Origin: Oscillospiraceae bacterium
GTDB lineage: Bacteria; Bacillota; Clostridia; Oscillospirales; Acutalibacteraceae
Length of the DNA: 64,000 nt
Reading direction: 5' to 3'
Assembly (NCBI GenBank): GCA_015065845.1
Contig: SVPQ01000005.1
Location: forward strand, 1-64,000
The position numbers and the translations under genes are program-made. The notes under the pieces were generated by a model. The model saw only the letters and a program-made list of their open reading frames with translations, was not told the origin of the DNA and ran no database searches. Shown piece by piece: positions 1-9,418 of this stretch (the first letter of the stretch is position 1; each line of letters begins with the position of its first letter).

Positions 1-910
1 CGCCAGTTGCAGGGATACCACCAAAAAGTGCAGAACCAATGTTACCAACACCCTGAGCAACTAATTCCATATTTGAGTTGTGTCTGCTACCAATCATACC
101 ATCTGCAACAACACAAGAAAGAAGTGACTCAATAGCTGCTAAAACTGCAATTGTAACTGCATCAGGGAAAACCGCCTTTATTGTTTCAAATGAAAATTCA
201 GGGATTGATGGTGTTGGTGCTTTTGAAGAAATTTCATATAAATCACCAATAGTAAGAACATCTAAATCTAAAAAATGAACAAGTAATGCAGAAATAAGAA
301 TAGCAAAAATTGATGGTGGAACTTTTTTTATGAGTTTTGGCATTATAATTAAAATTGCAAGAGAAACAACACCAATCAAAGCTGCCATAGGGTTAATTGT
401 GGTGATTGAGTGTATAATTTCTTCAACTTTTTCAACTGTTTCTACAGGTGAGTTTTTAAATGTAAGACCTAAAAAATCTTTGATTTGTCCTATTAAAATT
501 GTAACAGCGATACCTGAAGTAAAACCGGTTGTAATTGTAAACGGAATAAATTTAATAAGACTACCGAATTTACAAACACCCATTACTATAAGCATTACAC
601 CTGCCATAAGTGTTGCAATAACAAGTCCCGAAAACCCGTTTGTTGCAATAATACCTGCAACAATTGAAGCGAATGCCGCAGTAGGACCTGCAATCTGTAC
701 ACGGCTACCACCTAAAAATGAGATTAAAAAACCAGCTACAATAGCGGTGTAAAGACCTTGTTCAGGTGTTGCACCGGAAGCTAGAGCAAGTGCAATAGAA
801 AGCGGTAAAGCAATTATTGCGACTATAAGACCTGCAGTTAAGTCTTTTACAAATTGTCCTTTGTTATAATTTTTAATTACCGAAAAAAGCTTCGGTTTTA
901 ATTTTGTCAT
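1..910 (-). CDS. SulP family inorganic anion permease, N-terminal part (runs off left edge)
   Basis: Minus-strand translation from ATG at 910 gives MTKLKPKLFSVIKNYNKGQFVKDLTAGLIVAIIALPLSIALALASGATPEQGLYTAIVAGFLISFLGGSRVQIAGPTAAF..., the SulP N-terminal signature; no stop before position 1. Confidence 0.9.
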   Translation of the reverse strand, partial: MTKLKPKLFSVIKNYNKGQFVKDLTAGLIVAIIALPLSIALALASGATPEQGLYTAIVAGFLISFLGGSRVQIAGPTAAFASIVAGIIATNGFSGLVIATLMAGVMLIVMGVCKFGSLIKFIPFTITTGFTSGIAVTILIGQIKDFLGLTFKNSPVETVEKVEEIIHSITTINPMAALIGVVSLAILIIMPKLIKKVPPSIFAILISALLVHFLDLDVLTIGDLYEISSKAPTPSIPEFSFETIKAVFPDAVTIAVLAAIESLLSCVVADGMIGSRHNSNMELVAQGVGNIGSALFGGIPATG

Positions 911-997
911 AATACCCCGACCTATTTTAAAATTTTTAACATGGGATATTATACACCTGTAATTTTTACTTTTCAACAAAATTTGACAGCATAAAAA

Positions 998-1039
998 AAT
1001 TCCTATGTATTTTACTAATTTTTAAAATACATAGGAATA
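998..1039. terminator. Bidirectional hairpin terminator between atpC and the SulP gene
   Basis: attcctatgtatttt ... aaaatacataggaat inverted repeat flanked by A- and T-rich tracts. Confidence 0.7.
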
Positions 1040-1065
1040 ATTTTATATGTTTTTACTATTATTTT

Positions 1066-1476
1066 TTATATATTAAGGTTATAATTCCTTTTTCTTAAAG
1101 TGGTCATCATTCGTTGAAGCTCTATTTCGGTTCGTCTGTGTTCACTGAAACTCTGAGCGTTTCTCAACTGCTCTTTTTCTTGTTCTAAAAGCAGTTGTGC
1201 TTTAGCTTCGTCAATATCCTCAGGCCACTCTAAGAGGTGAGTAAAGACTAAAACATCGTCTGGTCTTACTTCCATAAAACCATCACCAACAAATGCTTTT
1301 TTCCATTCACCGTCTTGTTTTATTTTAATTTCACCAGGGGGTAAAGCAACAATCATTGGCTGGTGTCCGTAAAGAACAGAGAGTTCTCCATCAGAAGCGT
1401 TACAGGTAACTGCCTCTACTTCGCCAACAAAAAATTGCTTTTTCGGGGTGAACATTTCTAATTTGAATTTAGGCAT
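1066..1476 (-). CDS. atpC: F0F1 ATP synthase subunit epsilon
   Basis: 136 aa; AtpC-like N-terminal beta domain (CNASDGELSVLYGHQPMIVALPPGEI); last gene of the atp operon. Confidence 0.93.
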   Translation of the reverse strand: MPKFKLEMFTPKKQFFVGEVEAVTCNASDGELSVLYGHQPMIVALPPGEIKIKQDGEWKKAFVGDGFMEVRPDDVLVFTHLLEWPEDIDEAKAQLLLEQEKEQLRNAQSFSEHRRTEIELQRMMTTLRKRNYNLNI

Positions 1477-1499
1477 CTAAAATCACCCATTAATAAGAA

Positions 1500-2894
<1,395 letters not shown>

Positions 2895-3764
2895 TCACTT
2901 TTGTAATTCTGTTGCTGCAGCAATTTCTGTTATTTCATTAGTAATTTGCAGTTGACGGGCAGCGTTGAGTTCTTTTGAAAGCTCTGCAATCATTTCATCG
3001 GCATTTTTTGTAGCATTCTGCATTGCGTTCATTCTTGCAATATTTTCACTTACTGCCGATTGCATAAATACATCGTACATAAAGCCCGTTACATATTGAT
3101 AAACAATCTGTTCAAAAACTACTTCGACTGAGGGTTCGTAAATCATCTGAGCACGTTTGTCACTTTTAAAATCAATGTCAAGAAAGTCACGCCTTAAAAG
3201 AGGTAAAAGTCTTTTAACACAAGGTGTCTGCACAGATGAAGAAATATACTCAGTGTAAACCAAATAAACTTCTCTGTAGTCATTTGTCAAAAACAATTCA
3301 ATCAGTTTTGAAGCAACCTGACCTGCGAGGTTTAAAGTAGGGTGTTGCGAAGCACCGTACCACGAGTACGCAGGTTCAATACCGTGGTTTTTAAAAAGAC
3401 GGTCACCGATAATACCGAGTGAAATTACCATAGGGTCTTTGTGCTCTTTCATTTTTTCAAGTGCTAAATTTACAACACCTGAGTTGTAACCACCACAAAG
3501 ACCTTTATCGGAAGTTACAACAACAAAAACAGCACTGCCCATATTTTGCTCTTCAATGAACTTGTTAGTTAAGTTATTGTTTTTGGTTTTTGAAAGAATA
3601 TCTTTTATTGTAGTACGCAGTCGCTGGAGATAAAAAAGGTTAAAGTCAATACTTTGCATAGCCTTTTTCATTCGTGAAGTAGATAACAAGTACATAGCAT
3701 TTGTTATCTTTCTTGTCTGTTCAACTGCTTTGAGATGTTGCTTTATTTCGTTAGCGTTACTCAT
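2895..3764 (-). CDS. atpG: F0F1 ATP synthase subunit gamma
   Basis: N-terminal IKQHLKAVEQTRKITNAMYLLSTSRMKKA, SDKGLCGGYN, C-terminal NATKNADEMI. Confidence 0.95.
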   Translation of the reverse strand: MSNANEIKQHLKAVEQTRKITNAMYLLSTSRMKKAMQSIDFNLFYLQRLRTTIKDILSKTKNNNLTNKFIEEQNMGSAVFVVVTSDKGLCGGYNSGVVNLALEKMKEHKDPMVISLGIIGDRLFKNHGIEPAYSWYGASQHPTLNLAGQVASKLIELFLTNDYREVYLVYTEYISSSVQTPCVKRLLPLLRRDFLDIDFKSDKRAQMIYEPSVEVVFEQIVYQYVTGFMYDVFMQSAVSENIARMNAMQNATKNADEMIAELSKELNAARQLQITNEITEIAAATELQK

Positions 3765-5257
3765 TGTTTAAACTCCAACATTGTTTTAGTGAAAATCTTT
3801 TCAATTGCGTCAGTAATATCACCCGTTTTGTTTATTTCCTTTGCGTAATCCGGGTATTTACTCTGTAACATTTCTATAAGTTCACTTGCTTTTTCTTTAA
3901 CTTCCTTTTTAGGAATATTTTCGAATACATCAAGTTTGTAAGCTAAAAGAATTGCAACTTGCTTAAATAAATCGAGGGGCTCACCCTTACCTTGTTTTAA
4001 GAGTTCAGTAAGACATTCGCCTTTTCTTAAAAGTTTAGCAGTAGATTCATCAACATCGCTGCCGAAACGGGTAAAAATAGCCATTTCTCTGTATTGAGAA
4101 AGTTCAATACGGAGTGTACCTGAAACTTTTCTCATTGCTTTATGCTGAGCACTTCTGCCAACACGGGAAACTGAAAGACCTGTATTGATAGCAGGGCGCA
4201 TACCACTGTGGAATAATTCACTCTCTAAATAAATCTGACCATCTGTAATAGAAATTACATTGGTAGGTATGTAAGCAGAAATATTGCCACCTGTTGTTTC
4301 TACAATAGGCAATGCGGTAATACTACCACCGCTTGATTTTTTAGAAAGACAGGCACTTCTTTCAAGAAGTCTTGAGTGAAGGTAGAAAACATCGCCAGGG
4401 TATGCTTCTCGTCCTGGTGGTCTGTGAAGAAGTAAAGACATTGCACGGTATGCAACCGCGTGTTTTGATAAATCGTCATAAATTACTAAAACATCTTTTC
4501 CTTCTGCCATAAAGCCTTCTGCAACAGTACAGGCACAGTAAGGTGCAAGGTACTGGGTTGCAGGGGAATCTGAAGCAGTTGAAGCAACAACTACTGTGTA
4601 TTCCATAGCATCATTTCTATTAAGGTAATCAACAACCTGTGAGATGTTGGATGCTTTCTGCCCGATAGCACAGTAAACACATATAACATCTTTACCTTTC
4701 TGGTTGAAGATAGTGTCAAGTGCAATAGAAGTTTTACCTGTCTGTCTGTCACCAATAATAAGTTCACGCTGACCACGACCAATGGGCACCATACTGTCAA
4801 TTGCTAAAATACCTGTTTCAAGCGGTTTTGAAACTGGTTCACGGTCAATTATAGTAGGTGCAGGTCTTTCTGCAGGTAAATATTTTTTTGCATCGAGTGC
4901 TTTACCGTCAATTGCTCTGCCTATAGGGTCAATAATTCTGCCCAGTAGTTCAGGCCCAACGGGGATTTCAGCAACTCTGTTAGTGCCCTTAACCGTATCG
5001 CCAACGCTTACTGCGTCTGCGCTGTCAAAAAGAACTGCACCAACGCCATCTTCGTTAAGCTCAAGAGCCATACCATATATTTCGCCATCGAATTCTAAAA
5101 GTTCGCCATAAAGACGGTTTTTAAGTCCTGAAACAGTAGCAACACCGTCACCAACAGATGAAACTTTACCACATTCATAAACAAGAGGGGTAGTTGAGAA
5201 ACTCTGAAGTCTGCTTTTAAGATATTCGTTTTTTGTTGCGAAAATGCTTTCAGACAT
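3761..5257 (-). CDS. atpA: F0F1 ATP synthase subunit alpha
   Basis: Walker A GDRQTGKT, PGREAYPGDVFYLHSRLLERSA. Confidence 0.97.
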   Translation of the reverse strand: MSESIFATKNEYLKSRLQSFSTTPLVYECGKVSSVGDGVATVSGLKNRLYGELLEFDGEIYGMALELNEDGVGAVLFDSADAVSVGDTVKGTNRVAEIPVGPELLGRIIDPIGRAIDGKALDAKKYLPAERPAPTIIDREPVSKPLETGILAIDSMVPIGRGQRELIIGDRQTGKTSIALDTIFNQKGKDVICVYCAIGQKASNISQVVDYLNRNDAMEYTVVVASTASDSPATQYLAPYCACTVAEGFMAEGKDVLVIYDDLSKHAVAYRAMSLLLHRPPGREAYPGDVFYLHSRLLERSACLSKKSSGGSITALPIVETTGGNISAYIPTNVISITDGQIYLESELFHSGMRPAINTGLSVSRVGRSAQHKAMRKVSGTLRIELSQYREMAIFTRFGSDVDESTAKLLRKGECLTELLKQGKGEPLDLFKQVAILLAYKLDVFENIPKKEVKEKASELIEMLQSKYPDYAKEINKTGDITDAIEKIFTKTMLEFKQ

Positions 5258-5487
5258 CAGGTTTCATCTCCATTCTTTATATGTTTTTTAAGTCGTTCAA
5301 GTTGGGTTTTAATGCTGTTGTCGTAAACTACACCGTCAAGATTGATTATAAAGCCACCGATAATTGAATTGTCTATTTTGTATTCAAACTCAATATCTTT
5401 ACCAAGTTTCTTCTTTAATTCATCGCAAAGATATCTGTAAGTAGGAATAGTGATATTATCGGCAACTATAATAGTTGATTTACGCAT
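5257..5487 (-). CDS. atpH: F0F1 ATP synthase subunit delta, C-terminal domain only (76 aa)
   Basis: Lies between atpF and atpA; IGGFIINLDGVVYDNSIKTQLERLKK matches the OSCP/delta C-terminal motif; the N-terminal helical domain is absent. Confidence 0.8.
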   Translation of the reverse strand: MRKSTIIVADNITIPTYRYLCDELKKKLGKDIEFEYKIDNSIIGGFIINLDGVVYDNSIKTQLERLKKHIKNGDET

Positions 5488-6004
5488 CTATATCACCATT
5501 ACTTTTTAATGAGTCAAGAAAATCTTCTATAAGTCGTTTATTATCAGCATCATCAAACTCTCTGTGTAAAAGAGTCTTTGAAGCGTCAATAGCGAGGTTG
5601 ACAATTTCTTCACGGGCATTGTCGAGAGCTTCCTGCTCTTTTTGTTTTGCATTTTTGTTTGCTTTATCAACAATTGTTTTTGCCTGTTCTCTTGCAGAAT
5701 CAATAATTTCAGTTGCTTCTGCTTTAGCATTGTTAATGCCTTCTTTAATTGCTTCTGCTTTGGCATTTTCAGAATCTTTAAGAAGTTCGTCATATTTTTC
5801 TTTCATCTGGGTAGCTTCTTTAAGATTTTCTGCTGCTTCCTTCTTTTGTGCTTCAACTTTTTCTGTTCTTGCATTAAGGAATTTTTTTACAGGGTTGTAA
5901 GCTAATTTTTTTACAACAAGGTAAAGAACAATTATGCTTACTATGTTAATCAGAAGATCGGCAATAAGATCTTTTGACATACCTAAAGATTGTAACATAT
6001 CCAT
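5480..6004 (-). CDS. atpF: F0F1 ATP synthase subunit b
   Basis: N-terminal TM followed by a long charged helix; position in operon. Confidence 0.92.
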   Translation of the reverse strand: MDMLQSLGMSKDLIADLLINIVSIIVLYLVVKKLAYNPVKKFLNARTEKVEAQKKEAAENLKEATQMKEKYDELLKDSENAKAEAIKEGINNAKAEATEIIDSAREQAKTIVDKANKNAKQKEQEALDNAREEIVNLAIDASKTLLHREFDDADNKRLIEDFLDSLKSNGDIDA

Positions 6005-6030
6005 AATAAATACACCTTATAAAATCTAAA

Positions 6031-6231
6031 TTATTTACCTGAAAGAATGAGCGCTACAACGAAAGCGTAAATAGCGGTTGACTCTGCAAGTGCACAACCT
6101 AAAAGAAGAATTGTCTGAATTTTACTTGCTGCCTCTGGTTGACGGGCAACTGACTCAACTGCCTTTGCAGTTGCGAAACACATACCGAAACCTGCACCGA
6201 GTGCTGTAAGCATTGCTATTGCTGAACCCAT
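6031..6231 (-). CDS. atpE: F0F1 ATP synthase subunit c
   Basis: 66 aa; AKAVESVARQPEA loop and ALAESTAIYAFVVALIL second helix. Confidence 0.95.
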   Translation of the reverse strand: MGSAIAMLTALGAGFGMCFATAKAVESVARQPEAASKIQTILLLGCALAESTAIYAFVVALILSGK

Positions 6232-6276
6232 AATAAATTACCTCCGAAATTTAATATAAATCAATTTAATTTTTAT

Positions 6277-7218
6277 TTATTCTTCAAGACCTTCCATTGC
6301 TTCATCAATGAATGTGAGCGAAAGTGTAATGAAGATATATGCCTGAATAAGTGGGTGGAAAAGATTAAAATATAAACCTGCAATACCAGGAATACCAGCG
6401 GCATATCCACCTAAAGCACCTTTTAAGAGTTCCATAACTATCATACCGCCAAGCATATTACCGAAAAGACGGCAAGCGAGCGAAATCGGAATTGCAATAT
6501 CGCTGACGATTTTCATAGGAATCATAATTGGTCTCATAGCTACCATAGGGCCACCCATTGCTTTAAGTCTTCCGCCAAATCCAAGTTTTCTGAAACCAAA
6601 GAAGTTCAGAAGAACAAAGGTTATAAGACCCATAGAAAATGTAACAACCAAATCTGAGGTTGGTGCTCTTAAACCGAATAGTTCTAAACTTGCACTGAAT
6701 ATTAAATAGATTGCAAGAGCGAACATATAAGGTGCAAGGCTTTTGCCGGCTTTTTTACCAGTTGCATTTATGCAGAAACTTTCGACTGTTTCAACACAGA
6801 GTTCCATAACATTCTGAAATCCTTCAGGCTTGTCTTTGAATTTAGGGAAGACAAGGAATCTGAAAAGAAGACAAAGAACAGTAACAATTAAAACAATAAT
6901 CATTGTGTAAATTGTGGTTTCGCCTAATTTCAGACCGAAAATTTCAACTGAGCTTCTGTCGCCGAACATTGAAAATTCAATGTGCATAGCGCTGTGCTTA
7001 CCTGAAAACCATGTTATAAACACACCAAGCGCAAACCAGATGCTGATAATCATACCTGAAAAGCATAGAGTTTTAAGTCTTTTTTTCTTTTTGAATTTTT
7101 TCTTGTCGTAATCGTCACCGAAGTTTTTAAGTACTCCTTTAAAGTGAATATTAAGAACAAGACAAATAATAAAAACTACTACGCTTATGCCGATTTTTGT
7201 TAAATCAGCAGTGCTCAT
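6277..7218 (-). CDS. atpB: F0F1 ATP synthase subunit a
   Basis: C-terminal TM region ISLACRLFGNMLGGMIVM and FHPLIQAYIFITLSLTFI typical of AtpB. Confidence 0.93.
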   Translation of the reverse strand: MSTADLTKIGISVVVFIICLVLNIHFKGVLKNFGDDYDKKKFKKKKRLKTLCFSGMIISIWFALGVFITWFSGKHSAMHIEFSMFGDRSSVEIFGLKLGETTIYTMIIVLIVTVLCLLFRFLVFPKFKDKPEGFQNVMELCVETVESFCINATGKKAGKSLAPYMFALAIYLIFSASLELFGLRAPTSDLVVTFSMGLITFVLLNFFGFRKLGFGGRLKAMGGPMVAMRPIMIPMKIVSDIAIPISLACRLFGNMLGGMIVMELLKGALGGYAAGIPGIAGLYFNLFHPLIQAYIFITLSLTFIDEAMEGLEE

Positions 7219-7532
7219 TTATTATCATCTCCTTTATTGGAAAATTGTTTTTTTGTTTTATCTGAATTCTTTTTTGAAAAGAGTAAAATTAAAGGAATCG
7301 AAACAATAACGCCTATTGTGTACCCGATTGCTAAGAATTTTACGGATTCCATAAAGAAAAGATAGATAAGTAACAGTGCTGCCCCGTAAGATAAAAGTTT
7401 TATAAAAAGCGGTAATATGGTCTTTTTTAAATCACCAGATAAAGCACTTTTTAAAAGTATGTGGAGCAGAAAAACTTCTAAAATGCCGTATGCGACACCT
7501 GATAAAATCAATGTCATTAAGTCACCTCGCAT
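7215..7532 (-). CDS. AtpI-like small membrane protein at head of atp operon
   Basis: ~105 aa, 4 predicted TM helices, overlaps atpB by 4 bp. Confidence 0.6.
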   Translation of the reverse strand: MRGDLMTLILSGVAYGILEVFLLHILLKSALSGDLKKTILPLFIKLLSYGAALLLIYLFFMESVKFLAIGYTIGVIVSIPLILLFSKKNSDKTKKQFSNKGDDNK

Positions 7533-7706
7533 ATCTCCTTAATTTTATGACTTTTTTTATAATAAGTCAATACAAAACAAGAGTTTTTTACTGTTGTTTT
7601 CACTAATTTTTAAGGTGATTTATTGGATATAATTACATTGTCTTTTTTTATACTTTATGGTAAAATATTATGTAAATCAAAAATCTATCTGAAAGGTGCA
7701 AAAACA

Positions 7707-9407
7707 ATGTTTAAAAACGCAAAAGTTGCATTGAATTACAAAGAAAATGGTAAGACAGTTGCTTTTTCGGGTAATAATGAAGATTTAGCGGTTAATTACT
7801 CATTCGATGGTAAATCTTTAAAAGTTACTGTAAAAGCAAATAAAGAAACCGAACTTTATAACCTTAAAGTTATTGCAGATTATATTTATCCTGATGATGT
7901 CCGCATTATGCCGAATGGTTACCAGAGTTGGAGTATGACAAGGGAATACAAAAAGAACGAGTTCTACAGAGGCATGAATAAACTCGTTAAATCTATTCCG
8001 TTAGGTTTCAATATGGCTGGTTGCAGTGGTGACTATATGTTCAGAGAGTACCCTGATAAGGCGGGTGTATTTCATGGTTATACATATTCATACATTCGCA
8101 CAGGTAGTGAGTTCACTCTCTTTGGTAGTTTAAGTGAGCAAGAAGGATACACAGTTTTACATTTTGATACAAACGAAAATACAATCGTTATTGAAAAAGA
8201 TCTGGAATGTAAAGTGATAAACGGTGAAGTTACTGTTTTAGATATGGTTGTTTTAACTGGTGAACACGATGCTTTATTTGATGAGTATTTCACAACTATG
8301 GGTATTGAAAAACCAAAAACAAACAGAATCAACGGTTATACAAGCTGGTACAACTATTACACAGATATTACTGAAGAAATTATTATCCGTGACCTTGAGG
8401 CGTTAAAAGCAACAGGTGCAGATATAAATATTTTCCAGATAGATGATGGTTACCAGAGTTTTATAGGTGACTGGGAAGTACCGAATGAAAAATTCCCTAA
8501 AGGTATGAAATATATCGCAGATGAAATTCATTCTAAAGGCTGGCTTGCAGGTCTCTGGCTTGCACCTTTCTACATTCAGAAAAATTCTGTTGTTGCAAAA
8601 AATCACCCTGAATGGATTGTTAAAAAACCTGATGGTAAACCAGTTTATGGTTTTGTAGGACTTGGCAGAGATTGTTATACACTCGATTTTTATAATCCTG
8701 AGTGTGCGGCATATATAAAACAATTCTTTAACACAATTCTCAATACATGGGGATTCGATATGGTTAAACTCGACTTCCTTTACACCGCTTGTATAGTTCC
8801 GAGAAACGGCAAGAGCCGTGGTGAAATTATGTGTGATGCTATGGCACTTTTAAGAGAATGTGTTGGTGAAAAACTCATTTTAGGTTGCGGTGTTCCGTTA
8901 GGACCAGCTTTTGGCAAGGTCGATTATTGCCGTATCGGTAGTGATGTTGACTTAGTTTTCGAGCCAGTTCCTGTAAAAGGCAAAGTGAACAGAGAAATTG
9001 TTTCTGTTCAGACTGCAATTAAAAACACAATTTTCCGCCGTGGTCTTAATGGCAGAGTATTTGGTAATGACCCTGATGTTTTCTATTTAAGAAACGCTTT
9101 AAAAGAAGTTGACGGTGACAGAAAGAGTAAGAAACCTTTAAAAATTACCTGGGAACAACGCGTTTTATGGGCAGACCTTTGCAGAAATTTAGGTACAATT
9201 ATATTTACATCTGACAATGCCGCAAACTATGATGAAAAACAAAGTGCGGAACTTATGAAAACATATAGTGCACCGACAGTTAAAGTGCTTGATGCTATTT
9301 ACGAGGGCGACAACTGGGTTAAACTCACTTGCGAAGAAAATGGCAAGAAATTTGAGCACTTAATTAACTGGAATACCGGTGAAAATAAAAAAACTGAAAT
9401 AAACTAA
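7707..9407 (+). CDS. Alpha-galactosidase, GH36 family
   Basis: IFQIDDGYQ, GWLAGLWLAPFY, DMVKLDFLY, CRIGSDVDL motifs; ATG at 7707 preceded by gaaagg is preferred over the TTG ORF start at 7623. Confidence 0.88.
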   Translation: MFKNAKVALNYKENGKTVAFSGNNEDLAVNYSFDGKSLKVTVKANKETELYNLKVIADYIYPDDVRIMPNGYQSWSMTREYKKNEFYRGMNKLVKSIPLGFNMAGCSGDYMFREYPDKAGVFHGYTYSYIRTGSEFTLFGSLSEQEGYTVLHFDTNENTIVIEKDLECKVINGEVTVLDMVVLTGEHDALFDEYFTTMGIEKPKTNRINGYTSWYNYYTDITEEIIIRDLEALKATGADINIFQIDDGYQSFIGDWEVPNEKFPKGMKYIADEIHSKGWLAGLWLAPFYIQKNSVVAKNHPEWIVKKPDGKPVYGFVGLGRDCYTLDFYNPECAAYIKQFFNTILNTWGFDMVKLDFLYTACIVPRNGKSRGEIMCDAMALLRECVGEKLILGCGVPLGPAFGKVDYCRIGSDVDLVFEPVPVKGKVNREIVSVQTAIKNTIFRRGLNGRVFGNDPDVFYLRNALKEVDGDRKSKKPLKITWEQRVLWADLCRNLGTIIFTSDNAANYDEKQSAELMKTYSAPTVKVLDAIYEGDNWVKLTCEENGKKFEHLINWNTGENKKTEIN

Positions 9408-9418
9408 GGAGTGGAAAT

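Noticed and set aside
5475-5900. 141-aa plus-strand ORF antisense to atpF (also 5642-5905)
   Set aside because: Shadow ORF opposite the charged atpF helix; no SD or family resemblance.
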